Below, piece by piece: positions 45,958 to 56,740 of a DNA stretch of 64,000 nucleotides (position 1 is the stretch's first letter; the number at the start of each line of letters is the position of its first letter). The translations under genes and the position numbers were made by a program. A model generated the notes under the pieces. The model saw only the letters and a list, made by a program, of their open reading frames with translations, did no database searches and was not told the origin of the DNA. The DNA is from Vibrio neptunius (GTDB lineage Bacteria; Pseudomonadota; Gammaproteobacteria; Enterobacterales; Vibrionaceae): contig CP079859.1 of assembly GCA_019339365.1 (NCBI GenBank), forward strand, positions 1,922,001 through 1,986,000, given 5' to 3'.

Positions 45958-46854
45958 TTAAAAACTGATTTTCATCTCGACGCCATAAAATACGCTATCG
46001 TAGCTGGCGCCCGCATCCATGGCAAATTGAGCGGCATCTTGATTGCCAAACCAAGGTTTGCTGTTGTACTGGAACTCAGCACTACCACCCCAAGCATCGC
46101 TAACCCAACCGTGAATATGACCAACAGGGTTGAGTAAAAACAACGTAACATCGCCCATAGTTTGAGAACCCCACACTTCGCCACCTGTAGAGACAATGTC
46201 TTGTTCTGCTTCAAACATCATTTCACCCACTATTGCACCAAAGAAGGGGGTAATGAAGAGGTCCTGCCACGAAGGCACTTCTGCAAAAGCTTCTACACCA
46301 TATTCCCAGAAGAAGGTAGATAGTGTGGCAGAATAAAGAAAAGACTCAAACTCGTTGAATCCAGAATGACGGGCTGCGGTATAATAAACGCCACCGAAGT
46401 ACGGGTGCATAACATAGTTTAGAAAATGGTCGTCTCGGTCCCATACTGGGCCGGATGTGACATTATCTTTCCACTTCGTTCCTAAACCGCTCAAATCACG
46501 ATCTTCTTCATCCCACTTTGTAATCGATTCTGGCAGCAGTGTCATTAAGCCCACCGTCGCAACACTAAGACCTAAAATCGTGTAAGTTTGACCCTTAAGG
46601 TAATCCCAGTCTTTCTTACTTTGCACGGTGAGATATTTAGGGAGTTCAGGCTCTTCCAATTTTAAATCGTTTTCAGTTAAACCTAAGGCATAACTATTGC
46701 TAGTCTTATATGAATAAGAGTGACTGAAAAGGCTGTAGTTTTCGCTGTTATCTAGATTGAGTGAAGAGTCAATATAGTTGGGAGCGTCGTAGGTATTGGC
46801 ATTGGCGCAAGCAGAAGCCGACAACATCAAAGCGGTGATGTGTTTTATGTACAC
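45958..46854 (-). CDS. DUF3943 family envelope protein
   Basis: The protein has 298 residues. GTG 46854 is preferred because GGAG lies seven bases before it; it gives a proper signal peptide (YIKHITALMLSASACANA). The mature protein has hydrophobic segments (TILGLSVATVGLMTLLP, LFITPFFGAIVGEMMFE) and aromatic motifs (HPYFGGVYYTAARHSGFN, SFLYSATLSTFFWEYGVEA in the family core). The C-terminal SVFYGVEMKISF ends in Phe, as in outer-membrane beta proteins. The function of DUF3943 is unknown. It is monocistronic. Confidence 0.75.
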   Translation of the reverse strand: MYIKHITALMLSASACANANTYDAPNYIDSSLNLDNSENYSLFSHSYSYKTSNSYALGLTENDLKLEEPELPKYLTVQSKKDWDYLKGQTYTILGLSVATVGLMTLLPESITKWDEEDRDLSGLGTKWKDNVTSGPVWDRDDHFLNYVMHPYFGGVYYTAARHSGFNEFESFLYSATLSTFFWEYGVEAFAEVPSWQDLFITPFFGAIVGEMMFEAEQDIVSTGGEVWGSQTMGDVTLFLLNPVGHIHGWVSDAWGGSAEFQYNSKPWFGNQDAAQFAMDAGASYDSVFYGVEMKISF

Positions 46855-47046
46855 TGATAAACTCCACAGTCTATATCTTATAATGATCAGGCTCACAATT
46901 ATCCACCAAAGCCAGAGGAATGGAAACCGGAAAATGTCCTAATTAAGAGACGTGACTTCTAAATAACACTCAAACAATGAAATGGTCAGTTTTAAGGGCT
47001 TTGTTTGTGATTCAGGACCAGAGGCTTCCTAAAAAGGAAAATAATT

Positions 47047-48288
47047 ATGTTGAAGATAGCGATGTTAAGTACCGGTGAGGAAGTGCTTCACGGCGATATC
47101 GTTGATACCAACGCGGCTTGGTTGTCAGAGAAGTTCTTTAAGCAAGGTTTTTCTCTCTCTAAGCGCTCGACCGTAGGTGATAGTCAGTCCGCTTTAGTAG
47201 AAGAGTTGATGATGTTGAGCTTTAACTGTGACGTCGTGATTGTCAACGGTGGCTTGGGGCCAACTTCTGATGATCTGAGTGCTGAAGCTGCCGCACAAGC
47301 GTCAGATACGGAACTAGAGTTATATCCGGAATGGCTGGAAAAACTGGAGCAGTTCTTCAGTGCTCGCGGTATTGCGATGCCAGAGAGCAATCGAAAGCAA
47401 GCTATGTTGCCCCATGGGTCGTTGGTTTTGGATAACCCTATCGGTACCGCGTGTGGTTTTCTGTTGACTTTTAACGACTGTGACTTTTACTTCACCCCAG
47501 GTGTCCCAAGTGAATTCAAGCTGATGGTAGAGTCACAGATTTTGCCACATTTGCAACAGCGTCATAGCGACGTTGTGGGTTACGAATGCAGTAAACTCCA
47601 TACTTTTGGCACATCCGAGTCTGCACTGTCAGACAAGTTAGATAAAGTTCATCTTCCCGAAGGCTATTTCTTAGGTTATCGCTCTTACCTGCCTTTTATT
47701 GAGGTCAAATTGTTCGGCCCTAGAGATGATTTGGATAATCGTATCAAGTTGCTCCAATTGGTCTACAACCTGATCGAAGCGAATGTTGTTAGTGTTGACG
47801 AAACGATGCAAGACAATGTTGGTCATCTGATTCTAGATAAGAAGCTGTCAATTTCTACAGCAGAGCAATCCACACATGGTAACCTGTCATTGTGGCTCCA
47901 CTCCAATGAAGCCGCTGCAGACTATTGTGGGCATGGCTGGGTATTGGGCAATAAAGTAGACGTGGGTAAGAGCGATAATGATGATCTTGCTGCTGCCTTC
48001 GCTCTTGCAGCAGCGACGAAAGACAAATGCGCAACAGATATAGCGATCGCTACTGGTAAAGTCACGGAAAGAACCTTCTCTGTAGCGATTTCAGCAAGAG
48101 AGGGGGAGTGGGGTCAAACGTTAACATTTAATCGCAGTTTTTCTAGAGCAGACCAAACGACCATTGTTACCACAGTTGCTGCGGATATGCTGAGACGCTA
48201 TTTATCAGGAAAAACCATGTTTCCGAATTACAGTTCGTTGACTCGCGATAAAGAGATGTACGTCCCTCAAAGTGTTATTCAGGACTAG
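47047..48288 (+). CDS. CinA-like protein (YfaY type)
   Basis: The protein has 413 residues. The N-terminal half is a molybdopterin-binding-like (MoCF/CinA) domain: KIAMLSTGEEVLHGDIVDTNAAWL, VIVNGGLGPTSDDLS and YFTPGVPSEFKLM. The C-terminal half has a degenerate CinA deamidase domain (about 255-410), without the clear active-site pattern of nicotinamide mononucleotide deamidase. YfaY in E. coli lies in the same nrd neighbourhood. It may have ADP-ribose pyrophosphatase activity, as some CinA N-domains do. ATG 47047 follows AAAAGGAAAATAATT. Confidence 0.8.
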   Translation: MLKIAMLSTGEEVLHGDIVDTNAAWLSEKFFKQGFSLSKRSTVGDSQSALVEELMMLSFNCDVVIVNGGLGPTSDDLSAEAAAQASDTELELYPEWLEKLEQFFSARGIAMPESNRKQAMLPHGSLVLDNPIGTACGFLLTFNDCDFYFTPGVPSEFKLMVESQILPHLQQRHSDVVGYECSKLHTFGTSESALSDKLDKVHLPEGYFLGYRSYLPFIEVKLFGPRDDLDNRIKLLQLVYNLIEANVVSVDETMQDNVGHLILDKKLSISTAEQSTHGNLSLWLHSNEAAADYCGHGWVLGNKVDVGKSDNDDLAAAFALAAATKDKCATDIAIATGKVTERTFSVAISAREGEWGQTLTFNRSFSRADQTTIVTTVAADMLRRYLSGKTMFPNYSSLTRDKEMYVPQSVIQD

Positions 48289-48520
48289 AATAGCCTTGAA
48301 TAACTGTCAAATCTGTACCGAGCAGCATGCAGTAATAAGTGAATGAATATGCTTCTTATTATATGCATGCTTCCATAAATATTTCTTAGAAGAAAATCAT
48401 CTATAGCTTAAATGGATGATTTTAAATAGATGCCAACTTTGCCTCTGATTTGCCACGTGCATTTGTTTTAATTGTGCTTAAAATGATAGTTCGTCGCAGA
48501 TTTTGCTCAGGGAGGTTAGC

Positions 48521-48772
48521 ATGTTCCATCATTCAAAAATAATGGTTTGGTATCAAGTGGCGAGTCAGAAAGTGGTTTTAGGAGAAGCACTTAGCGATGA
48601 TAACCAAGACGTTATTTCTATGTGGCTCCATGCTCCGGAAGAAAAAAATCAAGAAAATTCATTAGGCTATCGCTTGTCTTTGTTTGATGACGACGGACGA
48701 GAGATTGCCGACAAAGCAGTGTCAATGTTGACTGCCGATGAGTTCTTATCCGGTATTCAGATTCGTGCCTAA
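48521..48772 (+). CDS. Small hypothetical protein
   Basis: The product has 83 residues. ATG 48521 follows GGGAGG (48510-48515), a strong site. It is acidic with IMVWYQVASQKVVLGEALS and LGYRLSLFDDDGREI, probably a small strand-rich cytosolic protein. I recognise no family. It is a separate unit: 230 bases of AT-rich DNA without features lie upstream and a terminator follows. Confidence 0.65.
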   Translation: MFHHSKIMVWYQVASQKVVLGEALSDDNQDVISMWLHAPEEKNQENSLGYRLSLFDDDGREIADKAVSMLTADEFLSGIQIRA

Positions 48773-48783
48773 ATAGTAAAATA

Positions 48784-48809
48784 AAACCCGGCATAGCGAG
48801 CCGGGCTTT
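48784..48809. terminator. Terminator between the small protein gene and yfaE
   Basis: AAACCCGGC-ATAGCGA-GCCGGGCTTT. It serves the + strand gene, and in the other direction the nrdA-nrdB-yfaE transcript. Confidence 0.8.
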
Positions 48810-48824
48810 ATGTTGAGTGCATAG

Positions 48825-49103
48825 TTATGCGCTTTTTTCTTTTAGAGTGTAATGGACGTCTTCGATTTCGATGTCTGACTTAGCTTTACTGATACAGGGT
48901 AAAATTTCGCCACTCTGAGTATACGCCATCGCAAAACCAACGTATTCCACCTCACCTTTGACCAGCTTGCAACGACAAGCGCCGCAGTGCCCATCTCGGC
49001 AATTGTATTCAGGCTCAATCCCTGCTTTTTCCATTGTTTCCAGAATGGTATTGGAAGGGTTAGACTGAATCGCAGTGGTTCCATTGATTTTTATGTTGGG
49101 CAT
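48825..49103 (-). CDS. yfaE: 2Fe-2S ferredoxin-like protein for ribonucleotide reductase maintenance
   Basis: The protein has 92 residues. The cluster Cys residues are in YNCRDGHCGACRCKL and LPCISK (C-x4-C-x2-C ... C), the plant-type ferredoxin pattern. YfaE maintains the diferric-tyrosyl cofactor of NrdB by reducing it. It overlaps the nrdB stop (TAATG) and is the last gene of nrdA-nrdB-yfaE, as in E. coli. Confidence 0.93.
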   Translation of the reverse strand: MPNIKINGTTAIQSNPSNTILETMEKAGIEPEYNCRDGHCGACRCKLVKGEVEYVGFAMAYTQSGEILPCISKAKSDIEIEDVHYTLKEKSA

Positions 49104-50236
49104 TACAGTTCGAAATCCTTAAAGTCATCTGCACGTACGTCACTATCGATCTGACCGACTAGGTAAGATGATATTTCCGCTTCTTGTGGTGCAACTTGTA
49201 CGTTATCTGAAGATAACCAAGCGTTGATCCATGGAATAGGGTTAGACGTTGCTTCTGGATACGCTGCATCAAGGCCGACTGCCTGCATACGGATGTTAGT
49301 GATGTATTCAACATACTGACAAAGAATGTCTTTGTTGAGACCGATCATAGAGCCATCTTTGAACAGGTATTCTGCCCATTCTTTCTCTTGTTCAGCTGCG
49401 GCTTTGAATAAATCAAAACATTCCTGTTTGCACTCTTCAGCAATTTGCATGAAGGAAAAATCGTCCTGACCATTACGCAGCAGATTAATCATGTGCTGTG
49501 TACCTGTTAGATGCAGCGCTTCATCACGAGCTATGAGCTTAATGATTTTCGCGTTGCCTTCCATAAGTTCACGCTCTGCAAAGGCAAATGAACACGCGAA
49601 ACTGACATAGAAACGAATCGCTTCTAGGGCGTTTACAGACATCAGACACACGTAAAGCTTTTTCTTGAGGTCGTGAAGTGACACCTTCACTTCTTTACCA
49701 TTGATTGTCTGTGTCCCTTCACCGTAGCGATGATAGTCATTCGTCATTTGAATCAGATCATCGTAGTAGTGTGAAATGTCTTCAGCACGTTTCAAAATGT
49801 GCTCGTTTTCTACGATGTCATCAAACACCAAACCAGGGTCATTCACGATGTTACGGATGATATGGGTGTACGAACGCGAGTGAATTGTTTCGGAAAACGA
49901 CCACGTTTCAATCCACGTCTCTACCTCTGGTAGCGATACCAAAGGAAGTAGAGCAACGTTTGGGCTACGACCCTGGATGGAGTCTAGCAATGTTTGGTAC
50001 TTCAAGTTAGAAATGAAAATATGTTTTTCATGTTCTGGTAGTTTGTTGAAGTCGATGCGATCACTTGATACGTCAACTTCTTCTGGACGCCAGAAGAAAG
50101 ACAGTTGTTTCTCGATCAGTTTTTCAAAGATCTCGAATTTTTGCTGGTCGTAACGAGCGACGTTGACTGACTGACCTAAGAACATTGGTTCTTTCAGTTG
50201 GTCATTTTTGTTTCGGTTAAAAGTACTGTAAGCCAT
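49103..50236 (-). CDS. nrdB: Class Ia ribonucleotide reductase, beta subunit
   Basis: The protein has 377 residues. The radical tyrosine is in [10 protein letters not shown] (Tyr122 of E. coli); iron ligands lie in [19 protein letters not shown] and [10 protein letters not shown]. It supplies the tyrosyl radical for ribonucleotide reduction. It starts [19 protein letters not shown] and ends FKDFEL, the C-terminal peptide that docks with NrdA. A GAGG site precedes the ATG, and a stable hairpin (50257-50274) lies just upstream in the 81-base gap to nrdA. Confidence 0.96.
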   Translation of the reverse strand: MAYSTFNRNKNDQLKEPMFLGQSVNVARYDQQKFEIFEKLIEKQLSFFWRPEEVDVSSDRIDFNKLPEHEKHIFISNLKYQTLLDSIQGRSPNVALLPLVSLPEVETWIETWSFSETIHSRSYTHIIRNIVNDPGLVFDDIVENEHILKRAEDISHYYDDLIQMTNDYHRYGEGTQTINGKEVKVSLHDLKKKLYVCLMSVNALEAIRFYVSFACSFAFAERELMEGNAKIIKLIARDEALHLTGTQHMINLLRNGQDDFSFMQIAEECKQECFDLFKAAAEQEKEWAEYLFKDGSMIGLNKDILCQYVEYITNIRMQAVGLDAAYPEATSNPIPWINAWLSSDNVQVAPQEAEISSYLVGQIDSDVRADDFKDFEL

Positions 50237-50256
50237 AATGCCTCAATTCCTTTTAA

Positions 50257-50274
50257 GCCCCTCAATCGAGGGGC
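50257..50274 (-). promoter_or_regulatory. Intercistronic hairpin between nrdA and nrdB
   Basis: GCCCCTCAATCGAGGGGC can form a seven-base GC-rich stem with a four-base loop in the nrdAB mRNA, without a T-tract. It could protect or separate the two messages and set their ratio; that is inference. Confidence 0.5.
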
Positions 50275-50317
50275 AAATAATCTGTTAAGCCTTGCTAGTT
50301 CAATAGTGAACTAGTGA

Positions 50318-52600
50318 TTAGATCTTACAACCACCGCCTGCGCAATCATCGTCTTGTGGTTGTACAGCGTCTTTCTGGTCATCGCTCGCACCATCACGAG
50401 TGTTATGATAGTAAAGTGTCTTTACACCATATTTGTACGCTGTTAGCAGATCTTGGAGCAGTTTCTTCATTGGCACCTTGCCACTGTCGAAACGGCTTGG
50501 GTCATAGTTAGTGTTGGCTGAAATTGCCTGATCGACAAACTTCTGCATGATACCAACCAGATGCAGGTAACCGTCATTAGAACCGATGTTCCATAGCAGC
50601 TCGTAGTTATCTTTGTATTCAGTAAACTCAGGAACAACCTGCTTCAAGATGCCGTCTTTTGAAGCTTTTACTGATACATAGCCACGTGGAGGCTCGATAC
50701 CGTTTGTCGCATTTGAGATCTGTGAAGATGTTTCTGAAGGCATTAGCGCCGTTAGCGTTGAGTTACGCAGGCCGTGAGTCATGATCTCTTCACGAAGACC
50801 GTCCCAGTCGTAATGAAGGGGTTCATCACAAACCAAGTCAACGTCTTTCTTGTACGTATCGATTGGAAGAAGGCCTTTCGCATAGTTAGTCTCATTGAAT
50901 AAAGGACATTTACCTTGCTCTTTTGCAAGCGCGACAGAGGCTTTCAGTAGGTGGTACTGAATGGCTTCGAAAGTACGGTGTGTGAGGCCGTTAGCGCTGC
51001 CGTCTGAGTATTTTACACCATTCTTAGCTAGGTAGTATGCGTAGTTAATGACGCCCACACCCAAGGTACGACGGTTCATCGTTGACTTGTAAGCTGCGGG
51101 TAGAGGGTAATCTTGGTAATCCAGCAGAGCATCAAGCGCGCGAACGACCAGATCAGAGAGCTCTTCAAAGTCATCAAGAGACTTGATAGCACCTAAGTTG
51201 AATGCTGAAAGCGTACATAGTGCGATCTCACCTGAGTCGTCTTCTACGTTTGTCAGAGGTTTCGTTGGAAGAGCAACCTCCAAACATAAGTTAGACTGAC
51301 GAACAGGTGCGACTTCAGAGTCAAATGGGCTGTGAGTATTACAGTGGTCAACGTTCTGAATATAGATACGACCTGTAGAAGCACGCTCCTGCATCAAGAT
51401 AGAGAACATCTCGATAGCTTTGACGGATTCTTTCTTGATTGATGGATCGTTTTCGTACTTAACATACAGACGTTCGAACTCATCTTGGTTTTCAAAGAAC
51501 GCGTCGTATAGGCCCGGTACGTCTGATGGAGAGAACAGCGTAATGTTGCCGCCTTCAACCAAACGTTGATACATCAGGCGGTTTAGCTGAACGCCATAGT
51601 CCATATGGCGAACACGGTTTTCTTCGACACCGCGGTTGTTTTTAAGCACCATCAATGCTTGAGATTCACCATGCCATAGAGGATAAAATACGGTTGCAGC
51701 GCCACCACGAACACCACCTTGCGAACAGCATTTTACAGCAGTTTGGAAGTACTTGTAGAAAGGAATACAGCCAGTGTGGAATGCTTCACCATTGCGTATT
51801 TCTGAACCCAGTGCACGGATACGGCCCGCGTTAATACCAATACCAGCTCGTTGAGAAACGTAGCGAACGATAGAACTTGCTGTGGCGTTGATGGAATCTA
51901 GGCTATCCCCACACTCAATCAGAACGCATGAACTGAACTGGCGCGTTGGCGTACGGACACCGGACATTATCGGGGTTGGTAGCGAAATCTTGAATGTCGA
52001 AGTCGCATCGTAGAAACGCTTGATATAGTCAAGACGTGTTTCTTTTGGATACTTAGCAAACAGACACGCCGCTACAAGGATATACAGGAATTGAGCACTT
52101 TCGTAGATTTCACCAGATACACGGTTCTGAACGAAATACTTACCTTCCAACTGCTTAACGGCTGCATAGGAGAAGTCTAGGTCACGCTTGTGATCTAGGT
52201 AAGCATCCAGCTCATCTAGTTCAGCTTTTGTATAGTCTTCCAAAATGTGCTGATCATATTTGCCCATATCAATAAGGCGTGAAACATGGTCATACAGCGT
52301 TGGTGGCTCGTATTGTCCATACGCTTTTTTGCGCAGGTGGAATACGGCTAGTCGAGCAGCTAGGTATTGGTAATCTGGTGTTTCTTCTGAGATCAAATCG
52401 GCCGCTGACTTGATAATAGTTTCATGGATATCAGTAGTCGTGATTCCATCATAGAACTGAATGTGAGCGCGCAGTTCTACCTGAGAAACAGAAACATTAT
52501 CTAGGCCTTCTGCAGCCCAGGTAATCACTCTATGGATCTTCTCCAGATCAATACTTTCTTTGCGGCCGTCACGTTTAGTAACGGTTAGTTGTTGGTTCAT
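50318..52600 (-). CDS. nrdA: Class Ia ribonucleotide reductase, alpha subunit
   Basis: The protein has 760 residues. It starts MNQQLTVTKRDGRKESIDLEKIH, an ATP-cone. Active-site Cys residues lie in RQFSSCVLIECG and NLCLEVALPT, and the C-terminal CAGGGC pair passes electrons from thioredoxin or glutaredoxin. It reduces ribonucleoside diphosphates. ATG 52600 is chosen over the longer 52621 start because E. coli NrdA begins at the same place and AGGGAAATTAAGCAGA precedes it. The upstream region holds DnaA and NrdR-like sites. Confidence 0.96.
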   Translation of the reverse strand: MNQQLTVTKRDGRKESIDLEKIHRVITWAAEGLDNVSVSQVELRAHIQFYDGITTTDIHETIIKSAADLISEETPDYQYLAARLAVFHLRKKAYGQYEPPTLYDHVSRLIDMGKYDQHILEDYTKAELDELDAYLDHKRDLDFSYAAVKQLEGKYFVQNRVSGEIYESAQFLYILVAACLFAKYPKETRLDYIKRFYDATSTFKISLPTPIMSGVRTPTRQFSSCVLIECGDSLDSINATASSIVRYVSQRAGIGINAGRIRALGSEIRNGEAFHTGCIPFYKYFQTAVKCCSQGGVRGGAATVFYPLWHGESQALMVLKNNRGVEENRVRHMDYGVQLNRLMYQRLVEGGNITLFSPSDVPGLYDAFFENQDEFERLYVKYENDPSIKKESVKAIEMFSILMQERASTGRIYIQNVDHCNTHSPFDSEVAPVRQSNLCLEVALPTKPLTNVEDDSGEIALCTLSAFNLGAIKSLDDFEELSDLVVRALDALLDYQDYPLPAAYKSTMNRRTLGVGVINYAYYLAKNGVKYSDGSANGLTHRTFEAIQYHLLKASVALAKEQGKCPLFNETNYAKGLLPIDTYKKDVDLVCDEPLHYDWDGLREEIMTHGLRNSTLTALMPSETSSQISNATNGIEPPRGYVSVKASKDGILKQVVPEFTEYKDNYELLWNIGSNDGYLHLVGIMQKFVDQAISANTNYDPSRFDSGKVPMKKLLQDLLTAYKYGVKTLYYHNTRDGASDDQKDAVQPQDDDCAGGGCKI

Positions 52601-52686
52601 TCTGCTTAATTTCCCTAACAAAACTGATAAAAGCCGTGTTTTCGTGTAATTCTTGTAAAAAATGTACCGGCTTTGTGATCAAAGTC

Positions 52687-52722
52687 TATCTATATATTGT
52701 AGTCTAAACACAACATATAGGG
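52687..52722 (-). promoter_or_regulatory. nrdA: Two NrdR-like boxes upstream of nrdA
   Basis: CTATATATTGTAG (52689-52701) and ACACAACATATAG (52708-52720) resemble halves of the NrdR consensus (ACACwATATwTwGTGT), centre to centre about 20 bases, two helical turns. NrdR represses ribonucleotide reductase operons, and each of the two lies about 90-120 bases before the nrdA start. Motif match is imperfect. Confidence 0.5.
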
Positions 52723-52791
52723 GTGCATTGCTGTGCGACTTACAAGATAGTGCTATCTGGGGGCTTTTCAAGTTGGAGATCTTGGATGACT

Positions 52792-52800
52792 TGTGGATAA
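52792..52800 (-). promoter_or_regulatory. nrdA: Consensus DnaA box upstream of nrdA
   Basis: The minus strand reads TTATCCACA, a perfect match to the strongest DnaA box. E. coli nrdA is also controlled by DnaA boxes upstream of its promoter. The distance to the start is about 190 bases. Confidence 0.7.
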
Positions 52801-53001
52801 CTAACAAAATTAAAAACTTCAGTAAGTGAATACTAACCGATGGTGTTAGGGCCTAATTGATTGTATAAAATTACCGTTTTAGGATCGGTTTAGAAGTAAC
52901 CACAAACAAAAAAAAATTCCTTGATCTTTCAACAATTCTGAGCGTGATTTGTTGGTTGTATATTTTGGAATCAGAGCAACGAAAACAGAGGAAAAACAAC
53001 G

Positions 53002-53033
53002 AAAAAAGCGGGGCAATAAGCCACCGCTTTTTT
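53002..53033 (-). terminator. Terminator of ubiG
   Basis: AAAAAAGCGG (53002-53011) pairs with CCGCTTTTTT (53024-53033), with an inner GGC/GCC pairing. It lies 33 bases beyond the ubiG stop. The A/T flanks make it usable in both directions. Confidence 0.85.
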
Positions 53034-53065
53034 AAGGGTTTATTTTCGTATGCTGTAAGTTTTTA

Positions 53066-53773
53066 TTAATGCTTTTGCGTATGAACAATATAGTTAATAT
53101 CCACTTGATTGCCGAGCTTATAGCTATCTGTTAATGGGTTGTAACGCAAACCTGTGATCCCCATTTCTGTCAGTTCGGTATGGTCAATCATCTTAATGAG
53201 TTCTGCTGGGCGAATAAACTTTTCATGATCATGTGTGCCTTCTGGAACAATACGCAGCAACTTTTCCGCACCTACAATGGCAAACAGATAAGATTTAAAG
53301 TTACGGTTTAGTGTGGAGAAAAACACATGACCACCGGGCTTGACCAATGCAGCGCAAGCACTAATGACAGATTGAGGGTCGGGAACGTGTTCGAGCATTT
53401 CCATACAGGTTACAACATCATACATTTCTGCATTGTCACGAGCATGGTCTTCAATTGTACTCTGAATATAAGTCAGCTGTGTGCCGGTTTCTAGTGCGTG
53501 TAATCGAGCGACCTCGAGCGGTTCCTTACCCATGTCAAGGCCAGTCACTGTTGCGCCTTCTTTCGCCATACTTTCAGCAAGAATACCACCACCACAACCA
53601 ACGTCGAGGACGGTTTTACCAAACAAGCCATTCGCGTTATCCAATACGTAATTGAGCCGTAGTGGGTTAATTTGATGCAGAGGCTTGAATTCACCCTCCA
53701 AATCCCACCAGCGTGAGGCCATTTCTTCAAATTTTTTGATTTCGTTTGGATCGACATTTTGTGACTGGGTCAT
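53066..53773 (-). CDS. ubiG: Ubiquinone biosynthesis O-methyltransferase
   Basis: The protein has 235 residues. The S-adenosylmethionine motif I is [16 protein letters not shown], motif II includes [13 protein letters not shown] and motif III is [16 protein letters not shown]. It performs both O-methylations in ubiquinone synthesis. E. coli UbiG has 240 residues and lies in the same gyrA-ubiG-nrdA order. It starts [19 protein letters not shown], and is divergent from gyrA across a 287-base promoter region. Confidence 0.95.
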   Translation of the reverse strand: MTQSQNVDPNEIKKFEEMASRWWDLEGEFKPLHQINPLRLNYVLDNANGLFGKTVLDVGCGGGILAESMAKEGATVTGLDMGKEPLEVARLHALETGTQLTYIQSTIEDHARDNAEMYDVVTCMEMLEHVPDPQSVISACAALVKPGGHVFFSTLNRNFKSYLFAIVGAEKLLRIVPEGTHDHEKFIRPAELIKMIDHTELTEMGITGLRYNPLTDSYKLGNQVDINYIVHTQKH

Positions 53774-54060
53774 AACTACTCTATTTGCTTAACGACTTCC
53801 TTGAAACAGGTGAGCATTATAACCCTTAACTCCCAACTCTCCATAGGAGGGATCACTTTTCTCAAGGCGTGGTGAAAATATAGCCACAAATCAGCGGGAT
53901 AAATTCAGAGTGTGCAATTTCTCAGCATTTGATTCACAACCAAGCTCACAACCTGATAAAAGGAGAGGGAAAGTAATGCCGAACTGTCGATTTGTGTGTT
54001 ATATTTTTGCACCTTAAACGTATTGTACATACGATCTATAAATAGAGGGATATTGGCTCT

Positions 54061-56697
54061 ATGAGCGATCTAGCTAAAGAGATCACGCCCGTAAACATTG
54101 AAGATGAGCTTCGAGGTTCATACCTTGACTATGCGATGTCCGTTATCGTTGGTCGTGCTCTTCCAGATGTGCGTGATGGCCTAAAGCCTGTACACCGCCG
54201 CGTTTTGTTCGCGATGAATGTACTAGGTAATGACTGGAATAAACCATACAAAAAATCTGCCCGTGTAGTTGGCGACGTAATCGGTAAATATCACCCTCAC
54301 GGTGATAGCGCTGTGTACGACACGATCGTACGTATGGCTCAGCCGTTCTCACTCCGTTACATGCTTGTTGATGGCCAAGGTAACTTTGGTTCCATCGATG
54401 GTGACTCAGCGGCGGCAATGCGTTATACCGAAGTTCGCATGGCGAAAATCGCCCATGAACTTCTGGCTGACCTAGACAAAGAAACGGTTGATTACGTACC
54501 TAACTATGATGGTACGGAGCAAATCCCGGCCGTTCTCCCGACAAAAATTCCTAACTTACTGGTGAACGGTGCTTCTGGTATCGCAGTAGGTATGGCAACC
54601 AACATTCCTCCGCACAACTTGACTGAGGTAATTGATGGCTGTCTGGCTTATATCAATAATGAAGCGATCACTATTGATGAGCTAATGGATTATATTCCTG
54701 GTCCTGATTTCCCGACGGCGGCGCTTATCAGCGGTCGTAAAGGCATTGTAGACGCGTACAAAACAGGTCGCGGTAAGATCTACATGCGCTCAAAAGCGGA
54801 GATCGAAGCGGACAAGAATGGTAAAGAGACCATCATTGTCACTGAAATCCCGTATCAGGTGAACAAAGCTCGCTTAATCGAGAAAATTGCCGAGTTAGTT
54901 AAAGATAAGAAAGTAGAAGGCATCAGTGCACTGCGCGACGAGTCAGATAAAGACGGTATGCGCATTGTTATTGAATGTAAGCGTGATGCAGTAGGCGAAG
55001 TGGTTCTCAATAACCTTTACGCTCAAACTCAGCTGCAAACAACTTTCGGTATCAACATGGTTGCGCTGAACAATGGTCAGCCACAACTGTTTAACCTGAA
55101 AGATATGCTGAAGTGCTTCGTTGACCACCGCCGTGAAGTGGTGACTCGTCGTACTATCTACGAATTGCGCAAAGCTCGTGACCGTGCGCATATCCTTGAA
55201 GGTCTGGCACTTGCACTTGCAAATATTGATGAAATCATTGAACTGATCCGCCGCGCTCCAACGCCAGCTGAAGCCAAAGAAGGGCTAATGGCTCGTGGTT
55301 GGGAGCTGGGGAATGTTGCCGCAATGCTTGAGCGTGCAGGTACAGACGCAGCTCGCCCAGAGTGGCTCGAGCCTCAGTTTGGCATCCGTGATGGTCAGTA
55401 CTTCCTGACTGAGCAGCAAGCACAAGCGATCCTAGATCTTCGTCTACAGAAACTAACGGGCCTAGAGCACGAGAAGATTCTTGACGAGTACAAGCAGCTT
55501 CTCGAAGAAATCGCCGAGTTAATGCACATCCTTGCAAGTACTGAGCGCTTGATGGAAGTGATCCGCGAAGAGCTTGAAGCGGTTCGTGATGGTTTCGGCG
55601 ATGCACGTCGCACAGAAATCACCGCAGCAATCCATGATATCGACATGGAAGAGCTTATTGCTCGTGAAGACGTTGTTGTGACGCTTTCGCACGAAGGTTA
55701 CGTTAAGTACCAGTTACTCAGCGACTACGAAGCACAGCGACGTGGTGGTAAAGGTAAGAGTGCAACCAAGATGAAAGAAGAGGATTACATCGAGCGTCTG
55801 CTTGTTGCTAATACTCATGATAACATCCTATGTTTCTCTACCCGTGGTAAAACATATCGCTTGAAGGTATACCAACTACCGCAAGCTAGCCGCACCGCAC
55901 GTGGTAAGCCAATTGTCAACATTCTTCCGTTAGAAGAGAACGAGCGTATTACGGCAATTCTACCTGTTTCTGAATTCAGCCCAGAGAAGTTCATCTTTAT
56001 GGCAACGGGGGATGGAACGGTTAAGAAGACTTCTCTCGATCAGTTTGCCAACGTACGTTCTAATGGTCTGATTGCGGTTAACCTACGTGAAGATGACTCA
56101 TTGATTGGCGTTGATATCACCGATGGTGGTAGCGACATCATGTTGTTCTCTCAAGCTGGTAAAGTGGTTCGCTTTAGCGAAGATAAAGTTCGTGCGATGG
56201 GACGTACTGCGGCAGGCGTACGTGGTATGAAGCTGGCTGACGATGATCAGGTTGTTTCACTGATTGTGCCTTCTAACGATGGTGACATTCTGACAGTAAC
56301 GCAAAATGGTTACGGTAAGCGCACAGAGTTGGCCGAGTATCCAACCAAAGGTCGTGCAACTCAGGGCGTTGTGTCTATTAAGGTGTCTGAGCGTAACGGT
56401 AGCGTTGTTGGCGCGGTTCAGGTAGAAGAAGGCGATGAGATGATGATGATCACTGACGCTGGCACTCTGGTCCGTACACGCGTCGCTGAAGTTAGCCAAG
56501 TTGGTCGTAACACGCAAGGCGTTACTCTTATCCGCACAGCTGAAGACGAAAACGTTGTAGGCTTGCAGCGTATTGATGAAGTGGAAGAAACTGATTTGCC
56601 TGAAGGCGAAGAAGTAGAAGCTCAGGAAGGTGAAGCTTCTGAAGTCTCTCCAGAATCTACGCCAGACTCTGATACTGACGCAGGCGAACAAGAATAG
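54061..56697 (+). CDS. gyrA: DNA gyrase subunit A
   Basis: The protein has 878 residues. Catalytic Tyr lies in [11 protein letters not shown]; the quinolone-determining region [19 protein letters not shown] has Ser and Asp at the positions of Ser83 and Asp87, the susceptible genotype. The GyrA box QRRGGKGK is in the C-terminal pinwheel, and the tail is highly acidic. It introduces negative supercoils with GyrB. ATG 54061 follows GAGGGATATTGGCTCT. Divergent from ubiG; terminator at 56713. Confidence 0.98.
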   Translation: MSDLAKEITPVNIEDELRGSYLDYAMSVIVGRALPDVRDGLKPVHRRVLFAMNVLGNDWNKPYKKSARVVGDVIGKYHPHGDSAVYDTIVRMAQPFSLRYMLVDGQGNFGSIDGDSAAAMRYTEVRMAKIAHELLADLDKETVDYVPNYDGTEQIPAVLPTKIPNLLVNGASGIAVGMATNIPPHNLTEVIDGCLAYINNEAITIDELMDYIPGPDFPTAALISGRKGIVDAYKTGRGKIYMRSKAEIEADKNGKETIIVTEIPYQVNKARLIEKIAELVKDKKVEGISALRDESDKDGMRIVIECKRDAVGEVVLNNLYAQTQLQTTFGINMVALNNGQPQLFNLKDMLKCFVDHRREVVTRRTIYELRKARDRAHILEGLALALANIDEIIELIRRAPTPAEAKEGLMARGWELGNVAAMLERAGTDAARPEWLEPQFGIRDGQYFLTEQQAQAILDLRLQKLTGLEHEKILDEYKQLLEEIAELMHILASTERLMEVIREELEAVRDGFGDARRTEITAAIHDIDMEELIAREDVVVTLSHEGYVKYQLLSDYEAQRRGGKGKSATKMKEEDYIERLLVANTHDNILCFSTRGKTYRLKVYQLPQASRTARGKPIVNILPLEENERITAILPVSEFSPEKFIFMATGDGTVKKTSLDQFANVRSNGLIAVNLREDDSLIGVDITDGGSDIMLFSQAGKVVRFSEDKVRAMGRTAAGVRGMKLADDDQVVSLIVPSNDGDILTVTQNGYGKRTELAEYPTKGRATQGVVSIKVSERNGSVVGAVQVEEGDEMMMITDAGTLVRTRVAEVSQVGRNTQGVTLIRTAEDENVVGLQRIDEVEETDLPEGEEVEAQEGEASEVSPESTPDSDTDAGEQE

Positions 56698-56712
56698 TCT
56701 TCGACGCCATTC

Positions 56713-56740
56713 AAAAGCCGGGTTTTAACCCGGCTTTTTT
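56713..56740 (+). terminator. Terminator of gyrA
   Basis: AAAAGCCGGGTT-TT-AACCCGGCTTTTTT, a perfect stem followed by T residues. Confidence 0.93.

Noticed and set aside
47047..48288. True CinA nicotinamide mononucleotide deamidase
   Set aside because: The C-terminal domain is degenerate, so only a CinA-like label is supported.
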